A stretch of 64,000 nt of DNA from Littorina saxatilis (taxonomy: Eukaryota > Mollusca > Gastropoda > Littorinimorpha > Littorinidae): assembly GCF_037325665.1 (NCBI RefSeq), contig NC_090252.1:73242396-73306395 (forward strand), given 5' to 3'. The notes below the pieces were generated by a model, which worked only from the letters and a program-made list of their open reading frames with translations, did no database searches and was not told where the DNA came from. Both the position numbers and the translations under genes were made by a program. Below, piece by piece: positions 43,591 to 56,450 of this stretch (the stretch's first letter is position 1; every line of letters starts with the position of its first letter).

Positions 43591-44460
43591 AATCTCGTAC
43601 AATTGCGCTATCAAAACTCTCTACTCTTCAATCAGGTAAAGAAATACAACCAGTCCGTGACCTCATAGGCGCACGATATCTATTTTAAGTGTAACGACTC
43701 ACGGCTCTTGTATATAGTAAAAAATCACCGTCTACTCTGTCTACTAAATATTCTGTATCTCTTAAGTAATCAAGTTCTTGTAGACATATTTTAATTCTGG
43801 TCCTACACAGAATCACACAGCTTCTATAGCCGTGCACTAGGAAATGTATTTACTACTAAATCCTTTTACTGGCGACCTCAGTCTACGCAGTAACTATCGC
43901 CCAGTGACCTCTAGGGTCCAACTATACGGACACAAAATAACCGTGCTCTAGCGTCTATAAATCCCGTCGAATCTCCGCTAGGCGAGCCAATGGGTAAGAT
44001 AATTACGGCGACTTCTCAGATCCTTGGTGCCGTCATCTGGTCGCTACCTTCCTGTCTGACCGGTTATACGACGCACTGCACAACATAAATAGGGGACATC
44101 TTGTCTTAGATATCTGTCTGCTATGTTTAAAGTTACAGTGTTAGTCGATTCAACTTATGCGATAAACATTAACGATACTCAAATGCGTATTCCATTTACC
44201 TGTTATAAAGTGCTCTACTCGGGCTTCCTTTCTCCCGGTCGATTCCCGTGACAACCCCTCCCTGTCGCTGGACAGTGGTAAAGTGTAACTATACTTTCGT
44301 TGCGATGTACAAAGTCAACTCTCTCGACCAGTGAGTTGAATTCACAGAACGTGCCATACACTTCTCTACGTCACGCTACTATCTCTGGTTAGCGCTCTAA
44401 AAGCGTGGAGGCTATCACTATAAACTTTGCCTGTCAATGTTATTCGTGATTTCCTTCACA
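43587..44460 (-). repeat. Candidate LTR next to gypsy lineage C
   Basis: On the minus strand it begins TGTGAAGG three bases after an 18-base G tract (44464-44481) and ends GATTGTCA, giving TG...CA limits and a purine tract at the expected place for a 3' LTR. No second copy is visible at the other end of the element, so the assignment is unproven. Confidence 0.4.
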
Positions 44461-44527
44461 CGTCCCCCCCCCCCCCCCCCTGAAAAAAAAGAATGTTCCA
44501 TTCTTTTCTCAGGCATTCTCCGACCTG

Positions 44528-46850
44528 CTAAGGTGCGTATGGAATCTGTTGATCAGATCCTGATCGTGACAGAATGTCAGCGAAGATGTTGTCGTCCCCT
44601 GGCAGACTCTTGATGGTGAAGCGGAATTCCTGGAGTGACAGTGACCAGCGCATGATCCTCGCGTTCTTGTATGACGACGACGTGATGTACTGAAGTGGTC
44701 TGTGATCCGTCTCCAGGTGAAATTCCTGCCCCCAAAGGTATCTCTGGAACTTGGTCAGTGTCCAGACGATGGCTAAGCACTCTCTCTCGATTGTAGCGTG
44801 TCTCTCGTGGGAGTAGTTTCCTGCTGGCAAACGCTGTTGGATGTTGCATTCCGTCATGTACCTGCAACAAGACTCCTCCGATGCCTGTGCCACTGGCGTC
44901 CGTCCTCACTGCAAACGGTTTGCTGAGATCCGGCAGCTTCAGGACAGGTCCTCTGGAAAGAAATTTCCTGATCTGCTCGAAAGCCAGTGCACATTCGTCT
45001 GTCCATGTGACGGGCCCTTTCTGGCGGCCTGCCAAAAGGTTGGTCATCGGTGCTGTCAGTGTTGAGTAGGATGGAACGAACTTCTTGTAATATCCGATCA
45101 TTCCCAGCAACGATCTCACTTGTTTCTTGGTCGCTGGTGCGGTGATCTTCAAGATTGACTCGACGTTTTCTCTGATGGGTCTCAGTTCTCCCCCTCCGAT
45201 CGTGTGTCCCAAAAACTCCAGTTTCCTGAATCCAGCATACACTTTACTTGGCTTGGCTGTAAACCCGCCTGCGCTTAGGGTCTGGAGAGTCTCACGTATA
45301 GCTGTCACGTGTTGGCGCCAGGTAACGCTGGCGATGAGAATGTCATCAAAGAAATTGATGGTGCTCGTACCGAGCAGCTCTCTCATGGCTCTCGCAAATG
45401 TCGCTGGGGCTGAGACTAGTCCAAAGGGTACCCGGCAAATCTGCATGAGTCCTTGTGGTGTTTGAAATGCTGTCTTTGGTCTGTCTTTCTTCTCAATGAA
45501 GATCTGGTAGTAGCCTTTGGCCAAGTCGAGTTTGGTGAAATACTTTGCACTTGCCAATGATGCAAAAATCTCTTCAGGATCAGGAATGGGTTCTGCGTCG
45601 AAAACTGTTATCTTGTTAAGGGCCCTCAGGTCCAAATACATACGTTTCCGCGTCGAATTCTTCTTGGGAACGAGAACAATCGGGGAGCAGTATGGGGATG
45701 TGGAGGGTTCGATGATTCCTAACTCTCGTAGTTCCTTCACCTCCTGGATGATGTCTTCCCGTGCTGCGAATGGCAGTGGGTACTGTTTCGTCCGCGTAGG
45801 TAGTACGTCTGTCGTCACCCGGATTGAGTGGACTACTGTGCCTCTTGATGCTCCTGGTGATGCTCTTAAACATTGCTTGAACTCACGGAACGCTGCTTCA
45901 ACCTCCTGGACTTGATCAGGGTCCAACTCTTCATCGATGTGGGCCTCCTTCCAGCTGGAAGTTGCCTCATCCTGTGGCAGTTCCCTGACCATCTTCCTGT
46001 TTGTGCCTGACTTACTACAATCTGACCATCTTCCTGCTTGTGCCTGACTTACTACAATCTGATCATCTTCTTGACAAACAAGAACTTCTTGAACAACAAT
46101 GTTCTGCACTGAGTGAACTGTACCTATCGGTGTTCTTCCTTGTAAGAAAATGTCATCGTCGCTCAAATTGACAAGCGGAATCTGCCATTGTTCTCCACTA
46201 ACAAGTGTATGTGCTACAATGAATTTTGTGCTATGCTGGTTATGAAGTGGTTCAATCACCAACTCTTTATCATGATCTTCATCTTTCCCACGCTTCCCAG
46301 GGACAACAACACTGACAATCGACCTAGCTGGAATATGTACCCCATCTTTCGGTAATCGAACAATCTGACGACAGTCTTTTACCACCCTGGGCATTTTCAT
46401 TTTGACCTCTGGAATGCCTTTGAGGTCCGCAATCACATTGGTTCCCACAATCACAGCAGTCGCTGATGACGCATCTTTCTTCACAAAAACCCCTCTATTC
46501 TTGAGAACCTGACCTCCCACTTTTATGTCCAGAATGATGTACCCCAAATAAGGAATAGCCAAACCATTCGCGCCTACCAGTCTGATGAAATCAGCATCTT
46601 CAACCAGACTACTCTGCTGAAAGTGTTCCCTGTAAACCGTCTCGCTGATAATAGTAACTTGTGATCCTGTATCCCAGAGTCCTTCAAGTCTAACTCCTCC
46701 TATCTCTACCGAGACTACGGGTCTAACTCCAACTAAGCGTTTCCAAAAAGTGGAGCCTTCTTTGTCCTCTCCGTCGCCAATATGGCTCTCTACAGCGACG
46801 GGTTTGGGTTTAAATCTTGCGTCTTCGGTCCTGCTACTGCGTTCGGGCAT
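44528..46850 (-). pseudogene. gypsy lineage C pol (protease, RT, RNase H)
   Basis: Protease LWDTGSQVTIIS, RT with FDDILIA and GYYQIFI, and RNase H with VRTDASGTGIGG and ETDHRPLQYI are recognisable in order. The frame overlaps the end of gag. It is a fossil with more than one break. Confidence 0.85.
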
Positions 46851-47546
46851 ACCCGTTTCATGTGACCAATGCCCTTACAACAAGCACACATCGGCTTTCC
46901 ATCATTTGTCCACTCAAAATGAAACCCTCGAGAGTTGAAGCCTCTCTGCTGCCTTCTTTGTCCATCAGCAGACGGAACAGTGGAACCTGACTGTGTCGCT
47001 CCAGTTTGCGGATTGACCTGTCCTACAGCATCACAACTAGCAGACCCATGACCATCAATGATCTCGCCAACGTCTGCTCTAGTTCTATGTTTCGGGGTTG
47101 GGGCATCATGAATTTCCTCCCACTCCAGTGCTGTTTTTCTCAACACCGAAAAGCTGACCTTGGATTTCTCTCTTTTCATCTCCCACACGAGACGCTTATC
47201 CTTCAAACCCTCGACAAAGTGATCACACAAGAGTGCTTCCTCACTGACCGACTGACCTACTGACCGACTGACCTAGTTCCTTCTGCCTATCTTTCAAAGC
47301 ACGGAATTTTTCAAAGAGTTCACTAGCGTACTCGTGAACATTTTCATCTTTTCCCTGCACCCTTTCTGAGAAAGCTCTCAACACGACAGACACTGGCCTT
47401 TTATCACCGAAAGCCTCTTTCAAGATAGCCAAGATATCATCTACTGACTGATATGAAACTCCACAGGTTTTTACCTCCCTTTTTGCTCTACCTTCCAAGT
47501 GAGAAAACACAAAAGTAGCGGGGTCCTGTAGGAATGGCTGCTTCAA
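46790..47546 (-). pseudogene. gypsy lineage C gag
   Basis: Gag capsid similarity (YASELFEKFRALKDRQKE, CDHFVEGLKDKRLV) and one CCHC knuckle (CACCKGIGHMKRVC). It is homologous in layout to the gag of copies 1 and 2 but far diverged, and broken. Confidence 0.78.
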
Positions 47547-48122
47547 CCTCTTCGATAAACTCTGTTAGACCATAGTCCCTATCAGTTTCTCCACTAAATT
47601 TCTTTTATCTTCCTCTTCTGTGGGACCACTACTGAGACATGACCGGGACTACCACTATCAGCTGGCAAGCGACCAAACATTCTTCCCTTCCCAAACCCGG
47701 GTTTCAAAGGCTTCAGACTACCTTGAAGTGGATCAGTCGACAACTTTTCTGTTTTGATTTTCTGCATCATTGGATTGGGGTATCTGGGAACAATGACATG
47801 TTGCTAGCACGTTTCTATCAATCTATGACTATTCTCACAAATCTCAAAACATGTAAAGTATGCAAATCACTGTTCTGTGTGAAAAGTCCAATAAAATGTC
47901 CAAATATATGCTCACTCACACATCATGCATCCTTCATCATTTGTACGCATTGGCCGGCACGCCAAACGTTTAAAAGTTCGTGTTTCTTTCTTTTTTAAAA
48001 CAATTTACACTCTTCAATTACAAATGGTGTGGTCTTCTCCTGATCCTCTTCTCGGTCGTCGTTCGCGTGTAGTGAATTTCTTCTCAGAATGGAGTCGTGC
48101 ACATAAAACGAAAACGTGGCAA

Positions 48123-48311
48123 GTTGTCCAGCCTCCCAGCTCTGTCGCTGCACACCGCTCTTGGACAGTCACCCTCTGCACGTCGCAGGTTGTTCCGCCT
48201 CCCAGCTCTGTTGCTGCACACCGCTTCAGGACAGCCACCCTCTGCACGTCGCAGGTTGTTCCGCCTCCCAGCTCTGTTGCTGCACATCGCTTCAGGACTG
48301 CCGTCACCCTC
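48123..48311. repeat. 66-base tandem repeat, about three units
   Basis: Units starting GTTGTYC-GCCTCCCAGCTCT at about 48123, 48189 and 48255, each containing CACCCTCTGCACGTCGCAG. It lies in the leader region of gypsy lineage C, between gag and the candidate primer site. Confidence 0.85.
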
Positions 48312-48553
48312 AAGCGGTCACGTGGTCCAACTCCATAACCGTGGCCAATGTGGTGGGTCAACACCAAATACAACACAACAGGACTTAAACACTCTAACCC
48401 TAAACAAAACCTAAACACCTACTATCCTATCACTAAACACAAAACCTAAACACATACTATTCTTTCCAAAGTTCAAATAAACTTTTTTTCTCTTCTTTCT
48501 TTTTCTAAATCCACCCTACACTATACCTATCGAATCCTGTCGGGGCGACGCCA

Positions 48554-49413
48554 TTTATAGCGGTTGGACTTCCACTACCACTATTAAAAATAAAAGTGTT
48601 CTTGAATATGTATGCTTGTTGAGTATTTATGTGCGTGTCTGCTCAATCTGTGTGCATATGAATTGGTGTGTATGTATACTTGTTGAGTGTGCATTTGAAA
48701 CAAAGAGTGAAGATGTATGAACAGAAAGGAATAAGTGTTTACAATTATAAACTCAACTACAAAAAAAACTACAACCAAAACGTTAACCTTTGCCACGTTT
48801 ATTAACTCTAAACAAATAACAGTTTCTCTAATCTATCTCAAGGGAGACAACTATTCTATCATGAAAACTAAGGACTGCTGCTAAGACTCCTAAGAAAACG
48901 AATACTTTAACGGTTAACCCATATAATAACTAAAAGTTCACAGACTAAAAGAATGAACACTAGATTACGTAAACAACTCACAGATGACTGACAATACAAA
49001 TGACTTCACCACGAATACATCACAAGACTCATAACCGACCCAAACAGACCCAAACAGACCCACCACATGCCTGCACACACAGAACAACATGGCACAAATT
49101 AGCTTCACAGCGACCGGTTATGATTATACATATTTCTTACTAAAAAACCAACAAACATAATAAACCAAACATAGGAATATATTACTTAGGTTCTTAAAAA
49201 CAACCCTGCCAAATAAAACCCTTCTACTCACCCTGGAGTTGGACTTCTAAGTCCAAAACAACTTTTAATTACATCATCCGCTGGTCTGCTCCCAAAACAA
49301 TAACGGTTCTTTCGCTAAGGATGCTGGGAACTAAAGAAGGAAAATTAGGAAGGGAAACAACTCGGAACCTTCTGGCCTATACGCCTTTGACGAGGTTACC
49401 TCCCGTCCTCCAT
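48554..49413. other. non-coding, possibly LTR-related; no gene seen
   Basis: AT-rich sequence to the right of the candidate primer-binding site. If that site is real this should begin the 5' LTR of lineage C, but it does not match the LTR-like block at 43587-44460. No supported gene. Confidence 0.25.
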
Positions 49414-49690
49414 ACTTACATACGGATTACGATTCCTATCCCCAGGTTCTCATGTTGGTAACTACTGGCTATTTGTCAGATGTGTCATTCTCCCACATTT
49501 GAACGATGCTGTAGTGCGAGCCGGTCAAAATGCCCTTTAGTTGTCAAACCACGTTCTCTTTTTCCGGACCGGAACACACTGAGGAGATGATCATTGACTA
49601 TTTCTGATTGGACAATGATGCCAACGCCCACATGACCCTAGCTACAATGTCAAGGTCGGAAAGTCGTGAATAGCGTTCACGGGATACCTC
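49414..49690. repeat. Dispersed repeat, copy 1
   Basis: 49414-49569 matches 51341-51491 in the same orientation (TTTGTCAGATGTG, GAACGATGCTGTAGTGCGAG, TTGTCAAACCACG). 49570-49690 matches 57062-57175 in the opposite orientation (GATTGGACAATGATGCC, CAAGGTCGGAAAGTCGTGAA). Origin unknown. Confidence 0.75.
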
Positions 49691-51340
49691 CAGCTTCGCT
49701 GGGATAACAGAGTTAGGTAACTATGCCATGCAAGGAACATTTCTATTGAATTTGGTCGATGCTTATGTAACCGTCTCGCACTCATGCAGACAAGGCGGTG
49801 TGATGATAGTCCGACTTCGCTTTTTATTCACCATAAGTCATAAAGAAGCACATGGAAAAAACCCTGAAACACATGTAAATAAAATAACGTAAACGTGGTG
49901 TTCCAGTACAATAAAGTTCTAAGATTGTAAATCAATAAATAATTAAATAGTTTACCTCATTTGATTCACATTAACATTAAAACAAATTACAGCTCTCACA
50001 AGTAAATGAAGTATGACATATACATCAAATATTCCATTTAGTTCAGCAACATTGCTTCACTGAGACATCGATACAAAACGGCATACACGTAAATATTATA
50101 TGTATACAATGCAACCAATTTACAACATCAACATGGGAATCTGACATGCTGAGAATAATTTAACATGAACTCCATTCTTAAATAAAGAATGTCACACCGC
50201 AATAATAAATATCGCATACCTCAAAAATACTGTAGTTGTAGTTATGAGGGTTTCTCACTCCTCAGTCTGGCCATGCAGGGTATAACCTACAAGCATTACA
50301 TCAATTATTACTATGTGCACATCATATATGTAGACAATGAAAATAAATATCAAACTCAGGTATTAACAAGCCAACTCTTTGTTTCCAATAATAAAAATAC
50401 ATCATGTGCCTTCTTTCAGTAGCAATTGAGACTGACATTTCCCTAGACACATTATTCAAATAGAAAGTAACTTATGAACAACATGAACGCCATCAAAAAT
50501 AAAGAAGCTGGCTCCAAACTAGTTTATGTTCACATTACTTCTTTTCAACTAAATTCCAAAGCATTCAAACTGAACTAACTAAACTGGCATACAGTTATAA
50601 TAAAACAATTTCATTCAACAGTCCTGTCATTCAATTCATTTAAGTCAATCTATTTACTAAAATAAAGCATTCATACTAGCATGATCTCACTTACCAAAAC
50701 AGCAAAAGGAGTCTTGTACAGACAGGTTCAGGTGGTAACAATGCAATGACACTGACAGGTGTCAGCATACCAAAAAATGCAGTGAGCTTAGTTCACTCAA
50801 AAAAAGTAGTCTTCCAAGCCAACATTGGCAACTAAACTGCCAATGAGAGTACAGTTTGCAGCATAAGCCAATGAAAACTTGCCATACAAACAATAGGCAC
50901 TTCAATGAAGCATATTTTAACAAATAATAATAATAAGCAGGCAACTGATTCCTGCACAGGCACATGAAAAGATTATTCTTTTAAAGGACACAAACAAATG
51001 AAGTTATAAGTCAAAATATACTGCCTGCCACACTTAGATCTAGAAAAACACCAGCTCACTTTATGGGGAAAAATTGCGATTTGAATAGTGTTGTTTCATG
51101 AGTTCCAGATCTAGACTGACAAGGTAGTAGAACATTTATTTTTAGCTGGCAAAATCGAACTTACCCTGCAGTCTCGTTAAGTCGAACCGCTTTCCCTGCC
51201 ACCGGGGGTGGCAGTTTGGCGGCCGGGGTAGGGCCGTAGTCGGCACATTGGGAGTCGAACTTGACGAAATGGCTAAGGCCTAGTAGGCTACGATAGCTTC
51301 TCTCCGGATTGACGTACAAACAGCGTCAGGGCCGCTTCAA
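49691..51340. other. 1.65 kb AT-rich, nothing recognised
   Basis: No convincing reading frame, repeat or RNA gene. The longest frames are under 80 codons and of low-complexity composition. Confidence 0.4.
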
Positions 51341-51800
51341 ACTTACATACGGATAACGATTCATATCCCCAGTTTCTCATGTTAGTAACCACTGGCTATT
51401 TGTCAGATGTGTTGTTCTCCCACATTTGAACGATGCTGTAGTGCGAGCCGGTCAAAATGCCCTTTAGTTGTCAAACCACGTTCTCTTTTTCTTGTTACCA
51501 ACCTCAAGTTTTTCCGCGCAAACTGTTTTGCGTTCCGGACCGGAACCACAGAATTCTGTGACCGGGGCTGAGGTGCACGAAGATCGAAGCGGGTGACAAC
51601 CATTGGGTGGTAACTTGGTGAGAGTTGTCACCTTCTTGGGGGCTAACCGACTTGGGTCTCTCCCTCCCACTTGGTCGCGGTGCACGAAGCCGTCTCGGTC
51701 ATTTACCCTACTGTGTCGGAGGTTATAAATAGATTCGGGAAAGTGACTTCAGTGGCCTTAGTGCGCATGCGCTGATCATGGTGCTTACCGTGGAGCCATC
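51341..51800. promoter_or_regulatory. Dispersed repeat copy 2 with promoter-like words
   Basis: 51341-51491 repeats 49414-49569, and 51555-51695 repeats 57172-57290 (GGGCTGAGGTGCACGAAG, GGTGCACGAAGCC). Downstream are a TTATAAAT word at 51723-51730 and a GCGCATGCGC palindrome at 51763-51772, the core of an NRF-1-type site. The region is GC-richer than its surroundings. No downstream gene on either strand was recognised, so promoter function is only suggested. Confidence 0.35.
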
Positions 51801-52393
51801 GGGAATCCAAGGGAAATAAAAGGAAACTTGACTATAATTATTAGAAAAGGGACGGGCAGTGACCAAAAATAAATGATACAATATTTGTAAATGTGGATAA
51901 GCACTGAGGCGAAAAACTAAGGTGTGTCTGTTTTTGAGCGCTTTTAGGGCACATCAATTAGGGTTGGGGTTGGGTGAAGAGGGAGATAAAAAAAATAAAA
52001 AAAACTACTGCGAATTTTGGTTATTTTTATCAAAATTCTGTTTGTTTTATAAAGTTATATCTGAGGTTTCACAGATTTTCAATGTGCACTGATACACTGG
52101 CCTCGAATGAATCCCTCGGTAATGCTTTTAGGTCTACGACCGAACCAAAAGCACCCTGTTTCTTAATGTTTTGAGCAATGGGTCTTTTTTTTTCTTTACA
52201 TTTTAATTCAGCTTCATTCTACTAAGAAGAAATTCTTTCAATGTGACGAAAAAAACATTAGGTAGACGTTTGCTCGGAGAACGTTTATCAACACAGCAAC
52301 ATTTAACCAAAAAAAAGGAGGACGATATAGATTGTTAGATAAAAGGATCTGTGCTTTAGCATTCTGTCTCATCGTCATTGTTAACTGTTGCAC

Positions 52394-52506
<113 letters not shown>

Positions 52507-52909
52507 TTGCTCCAGTTACAATCATGTACTTCGTAAGGCTTTATTCAAGTTTGTCTCTTGTTCTTAAACATCCGAATTCAAAGCACACGTCTGAGCTGAG
52601 AATATATACATAAATGTCTGCCGCCATTCAATGTGAAATAATGTTGATTTGTGATCCAAACACTTCCGAAGAATGCTGGTTCGTGTGTCTTCAGTCAACC
52701 GGCGCCGCATCATCACAACTCCACCCCTGCCTGCCTGCAAAAATACAAACATAGATGGTGACACACACAAAATTCAACCCAATTTTTGTTTTTATAATTT
52801 CTACATCCGTTGACCGAATTAGTTATCATTTGGTGTTTATTAACTACAGCTTATGCATGACGAAGGTCAACAAAGTTGCGAGTTTACAGGTTAAATGGAG
52901 GGGTACTTT

Positions 52910-53400
52910 GGAACACTTTTGAAAGAAGCTAAAAAATCGGACCATGAAACCTACAAACAGGAAACTTCGTGGAATGGTGATGAACAAAGTGAAATTCATG
53001 CACAACAACCATGAAGATATTCGCCGAACACGATTGACTGGAAAAATGACCCCTTCATGGTAGAGTCACACTTGCGCAAAATTAACCGATGACAGGAACG
53101 CAATCCTCTATGGGGATGCCCTCCTCCTGCCTGTAATGGCTGTACTCAAGTCACTGATTGTCTAAGGTTGTGTATGGTATACTACGTCCTTCAAATAACC
53201 CCAAAAATATCAATCTTGAAGAATTAAATCGGGTTCGTCAGTCTTCCGCTCCATTTTAAACCTCGAACTGTTGAGTCCATCCCCGAATTTGGATTCTTTT
53301 TCGAAAGACAACCAAAGTCAGACCATTTCACCTACAAAATAGCATCTTTCGGGACTAGTCATGCCGAAGCTGAAATTAATGTACACCAAGTATGAAGTAT
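52910..53400. repeat. Diverged duplication, two copies about 380 bases apart
   Basis: 52910-53020 and 53290-53400 align by eye through CACCTACAAA/AACCTACAAA, TTCGGGA/TTCGTGGA, GAAATTAATG/GAAATTCATG and CCATGAAGATAT/GTATGAAGTAT. No long frame is shared. Confidence 0.5.
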
Positions 53401-53530
53401 ACGAAATACCCTTACTTTCTTGCAGACACCTCAGTTAGCTATCATGCATGCAACTGACTCAAAAAGTCTCACTGGGGAGTTGGAAACTGTGTCGTCTTCA
53501 GCCGATTAATAAATTACAATATATCAGTAA

Positions 53531-53626
53531 ACACACACATACACACACACACACACACACACAGACACACACACACACACAGACACACAGACACACACAC
53601 ATACACACACACACACACACACACAG
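53531..53626. repeat. (AC)n microsatellite
   Basis: Interrupted AC/AG repeat. 53627-54623 after it holds no recognised gene or repeat. Confidence 0.95.
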
Positions 53627-54623
53627 AATTACAGTCAGCATTGCAAAAACTAAAGATGAATATCTTATGCATAATGCCAAAGAAGACAAATTAGTCTGAT
53701 TTTTGAATTAAAAGGAATGATGCAAACAGCGCTACATACCTTGTTCATATCCTGTTCTGCAATGTGGGCTGGCGTATATGTTTAATTAGCCCATTGTACA
53801 TATCCTAGCGGTAAAAATTGTAAGAGATCAAACTCAGATAACTTTAGGAAAATGATACCGCTTGCAGAAACAAAACACAAGAATGCATACTTCTTTCATT
53901 TTAGCCAGTGTAAAAAATTCATGTTCACCAGTGTAAACACTTACATGACATTTCCACGAACAGCTTCTATACAAAAGTATGCCCTAGCATTGGGAACTTC
54001 GTGGGACTCGAGAAAGGAAAAGAAATACCAGCTTAGAAACTATTCCGTGTTGTGATGTTATCCTGCAATTGAATAGATGAAAAATCCATGCGTCCTTAAA
54101 AGGCACAGTCCTTTCCATGCAAACGATTTGGCTCAACCCAAACCTGGCGATGCTTTTACGTAGAATAAGACTTCCCCTTTCCCAAGACACATGACAAAAT
54201 TCAACAGCCTGAATCAGTGAATGCTTTGTGTGCACAACAAATTGTTATTTTTTTATTTTTTTGCGAATTCACTTCAACTTGTAAAAAAAAAAATTCACCA
54301 AATTCCAGCTGAGCAGAACTGCTTTCACAATAAGGACTGGGCCTTTAAAGGTACGTTCCTCATCATATTATCCAGTATATCAGACACCACATTGTCATGT
54401 TTGTCTAGGTTTTTACATGGAAAAAATAAAACTTTATTTTAACATGGGCACATACGTCTGACTTCTTTTTGTGGAGATTGGAGGATGTGCGATTCATTTC
54501 CTTCTAGGCACTGGTGTCAACATGTGAAATTCATTCAGCGAAATGTTTTCACTACACACAGAACATAACCAGCCTATCAAATGTGTGGTATATGTTCAAG
54601 TCAGAATGATGCCCTCATTTTTA

Positions 54624-54707
54624 CATTTAGTCAAGTTTTGACTAAATGTTTTAACGTAGAGGGGGGAATCGAGACGAGGGTCGTGGTGTATGTGCGTGCG
54701 TGCGTGC

Positions 54708-54739
<32 letters not shown>

Positions 54740-55506
54740 CTGTGTGTGTGTAGAGCGATTCAGACTAAACTACTGGACCGATCTTTATGAAATTTGACAT
54801 GAGAGTTCCTGGGTATGAAATCCCCGAACGTTTTTTTCATTTTTTTGATAAATGTCTTTGATGACGTCATATCTGGCTTTTCGTGAAAGTTGAGGCGGCA
54901 CTGTCACGCCCTCATTTTTCAACCAAATTGGTTGAAATTTTGGTCAAGTAATCTTCGACGAAGCCCGGGGTTCGGTATTGCATTTCAGCTTGGTGGCTTA
55001 AAAATTAATTAATGACTTTGGTCATTAAAAATCTGAAAATTGTAAAAAAAAATAAAAATTTATAAAACGATCCAAATTTACGTTCATCTTATTCTCCATC
55101 ATTTTCTGATTCCAAAAACATATAAATATGTTATATTTGGATTAAAAACAAGCTCTGGAAATTAAATATATAAAAATTATTATCAAAATTAAATTGTCGA
55201 AATCAATTTAAAAACACTTTCATCTTATTCCTTGTCGGTTCCTGATTCCAAAAACATATAGATATGATATGTTTGGATTAAAAACACGCTCAGAAAGTTA
55301 AAACGAAGAGAGGTACAGAAAAGCGTGCTATGCAGCATAGCGTAACCACTACCCCGCTCGCGCGCTCTTCTTGTCAATTTCACTGCCTATGCCGTGAGCG
55401 GTGGACCACGAGTATACGGTCTTGCTGCGTTGCATTGCGTTCAGTTTCATTCTGTGAGTTCGACAGCTACTTGACTAAATATTGTATTTTCGCCTTACGC
55501 GACTTG
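54624..55506 (-). repeat. TTTAGTCAAG-family repeat, copy B
   Basis: Full-length copy in reverse orientation to copy A: it starts CATTTAGTCAAG and ends CGCGACTTGT, with the microsatellite at 54697-54750. It faces copy C directly. Confidence 0.82.
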
Positions 55507-56125
55507 TTAACTTTCTGAGCGTGTTTTTAATCCAAACATATCCCATCCATATGTTTTTGGAATCGGGAACCCACAAGGAATAAGATGGAATTGTTTTTAA
55601 ATCGATTTCGGAAATTTTATTTTAATAATAATTTTTATATTTTTAATTTTCAGAGCTTGTTTTTAATCCGAATATAACATATTTATATGTTTTTGGAATC
55701 AGAAAATGATGAAGAATAAGATGAACGTAAATTTGGATCGTTTTAAAAACAAATTATAATTTTTACAATTTTATGATTTTTAATGACCAAAGTCATTAAT
55801 TAATTTTTAAGTCACCAAGCTTAAATGCAATATCCAAGTCCGGCCTTCGTCGAAGATTGCTTGGCCAAAATTTCAATCAATTTGATTGAAAAATGAGGGT
55901 GTGACAGTGCCGCCTCAACTTTTACAAAAAGCCGGATATGACGTCATCAAAGGTATTTATCGAAAAAAAGAAAAAATGTCCGGGGATATCATTCCCAGGA
56001 ACTCTCATGTAAAATTTCATAAAGATCGGTCCAGTAGTTTGGTCTGAATCGCTCTACACACACACACACACGCACAGACAGACAGACACACACACATACA
56101 CCACGACCCTCGTCTCGATTCCCCC
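55507..56125 (+). repeat. TTTAGTCAAG-family repeat, copy C (5'-truncated)
   Basis: Begins TAACTTTCTGAGCGTG, internal to the family, and runs to CGTCTCGATTCCCC, stopping before the terminal hairpin. Together with copy B it forms an inverted repeat with arms of about 620 bases. Confidence 0.8.
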
Positions 56126-56450
56126 TAAGGAAGAAGTGAGCATGCTGTTTTCAGGGGATGATATTGTTGGTGGTGCAGAAGAAGAGATATGGTCAACTGA
56201 CATTGAGATTGTTGAAGACGGTAGTTTAGTAGTAGAATCCAGCAACATTTGTCAGAATGTCATTTCTGCAGATAGAGGAGTGGAAAGCCGCAGAGCCCCA
56301 TCACGCCGTATAAATAGTTACATCGTGTTTTGGGAGCACAACACAAAAGTTACGGGTGGCACCAGCTCGTGGGCAAAAACTTGAGGTGGGTGGCTGTATA
56401 TGTGTTGCTCAGAGAGACGCCACACTTCTTGCTCTTCCCAGCAAACAAAA
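56126..56450. other. short acidic reading frame, not recognised
   Basis: A plus-strand frame at 56136-56384 (82 codons) with FSGDDIVGGAEEE and RRINSYIVFWEHNTK is not low complexity and might be an exon remnant. No splice sites or family could be assigned. Confidence 0.2.

Larger units (their letters stand above)
44464..48553 (-). mobile_element. Ty3/gypsy element of a second lineage, broken
   Basis: Minus-strand element unrelated at close range to copies 1 and 2. Parts seen: purine tract, RNase H, RT, protease, gag and a leader with tandem repeats. At 48536-48553 the minus strand reads TGGCGTCGCCCCGACAGG, which could be a primer-binding site, with low certainty. The copy is broken at several points and clearly older than the other two. 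Confidence 0.8.

Noticed and set aside
44464-44481. 18-base C run as an assembly artefact
   Set aside because: Possible, but its position next to TG...CA limits fits a polypurine tract on the minus strand, so it was kept as evidence for an LTR edge.
52564-52770. Minus-strand frame after an acceptor-like TTTTTGCAG
   Set aside because: 68 codons with no recognisable domain and no matching donor or neighbour exon.
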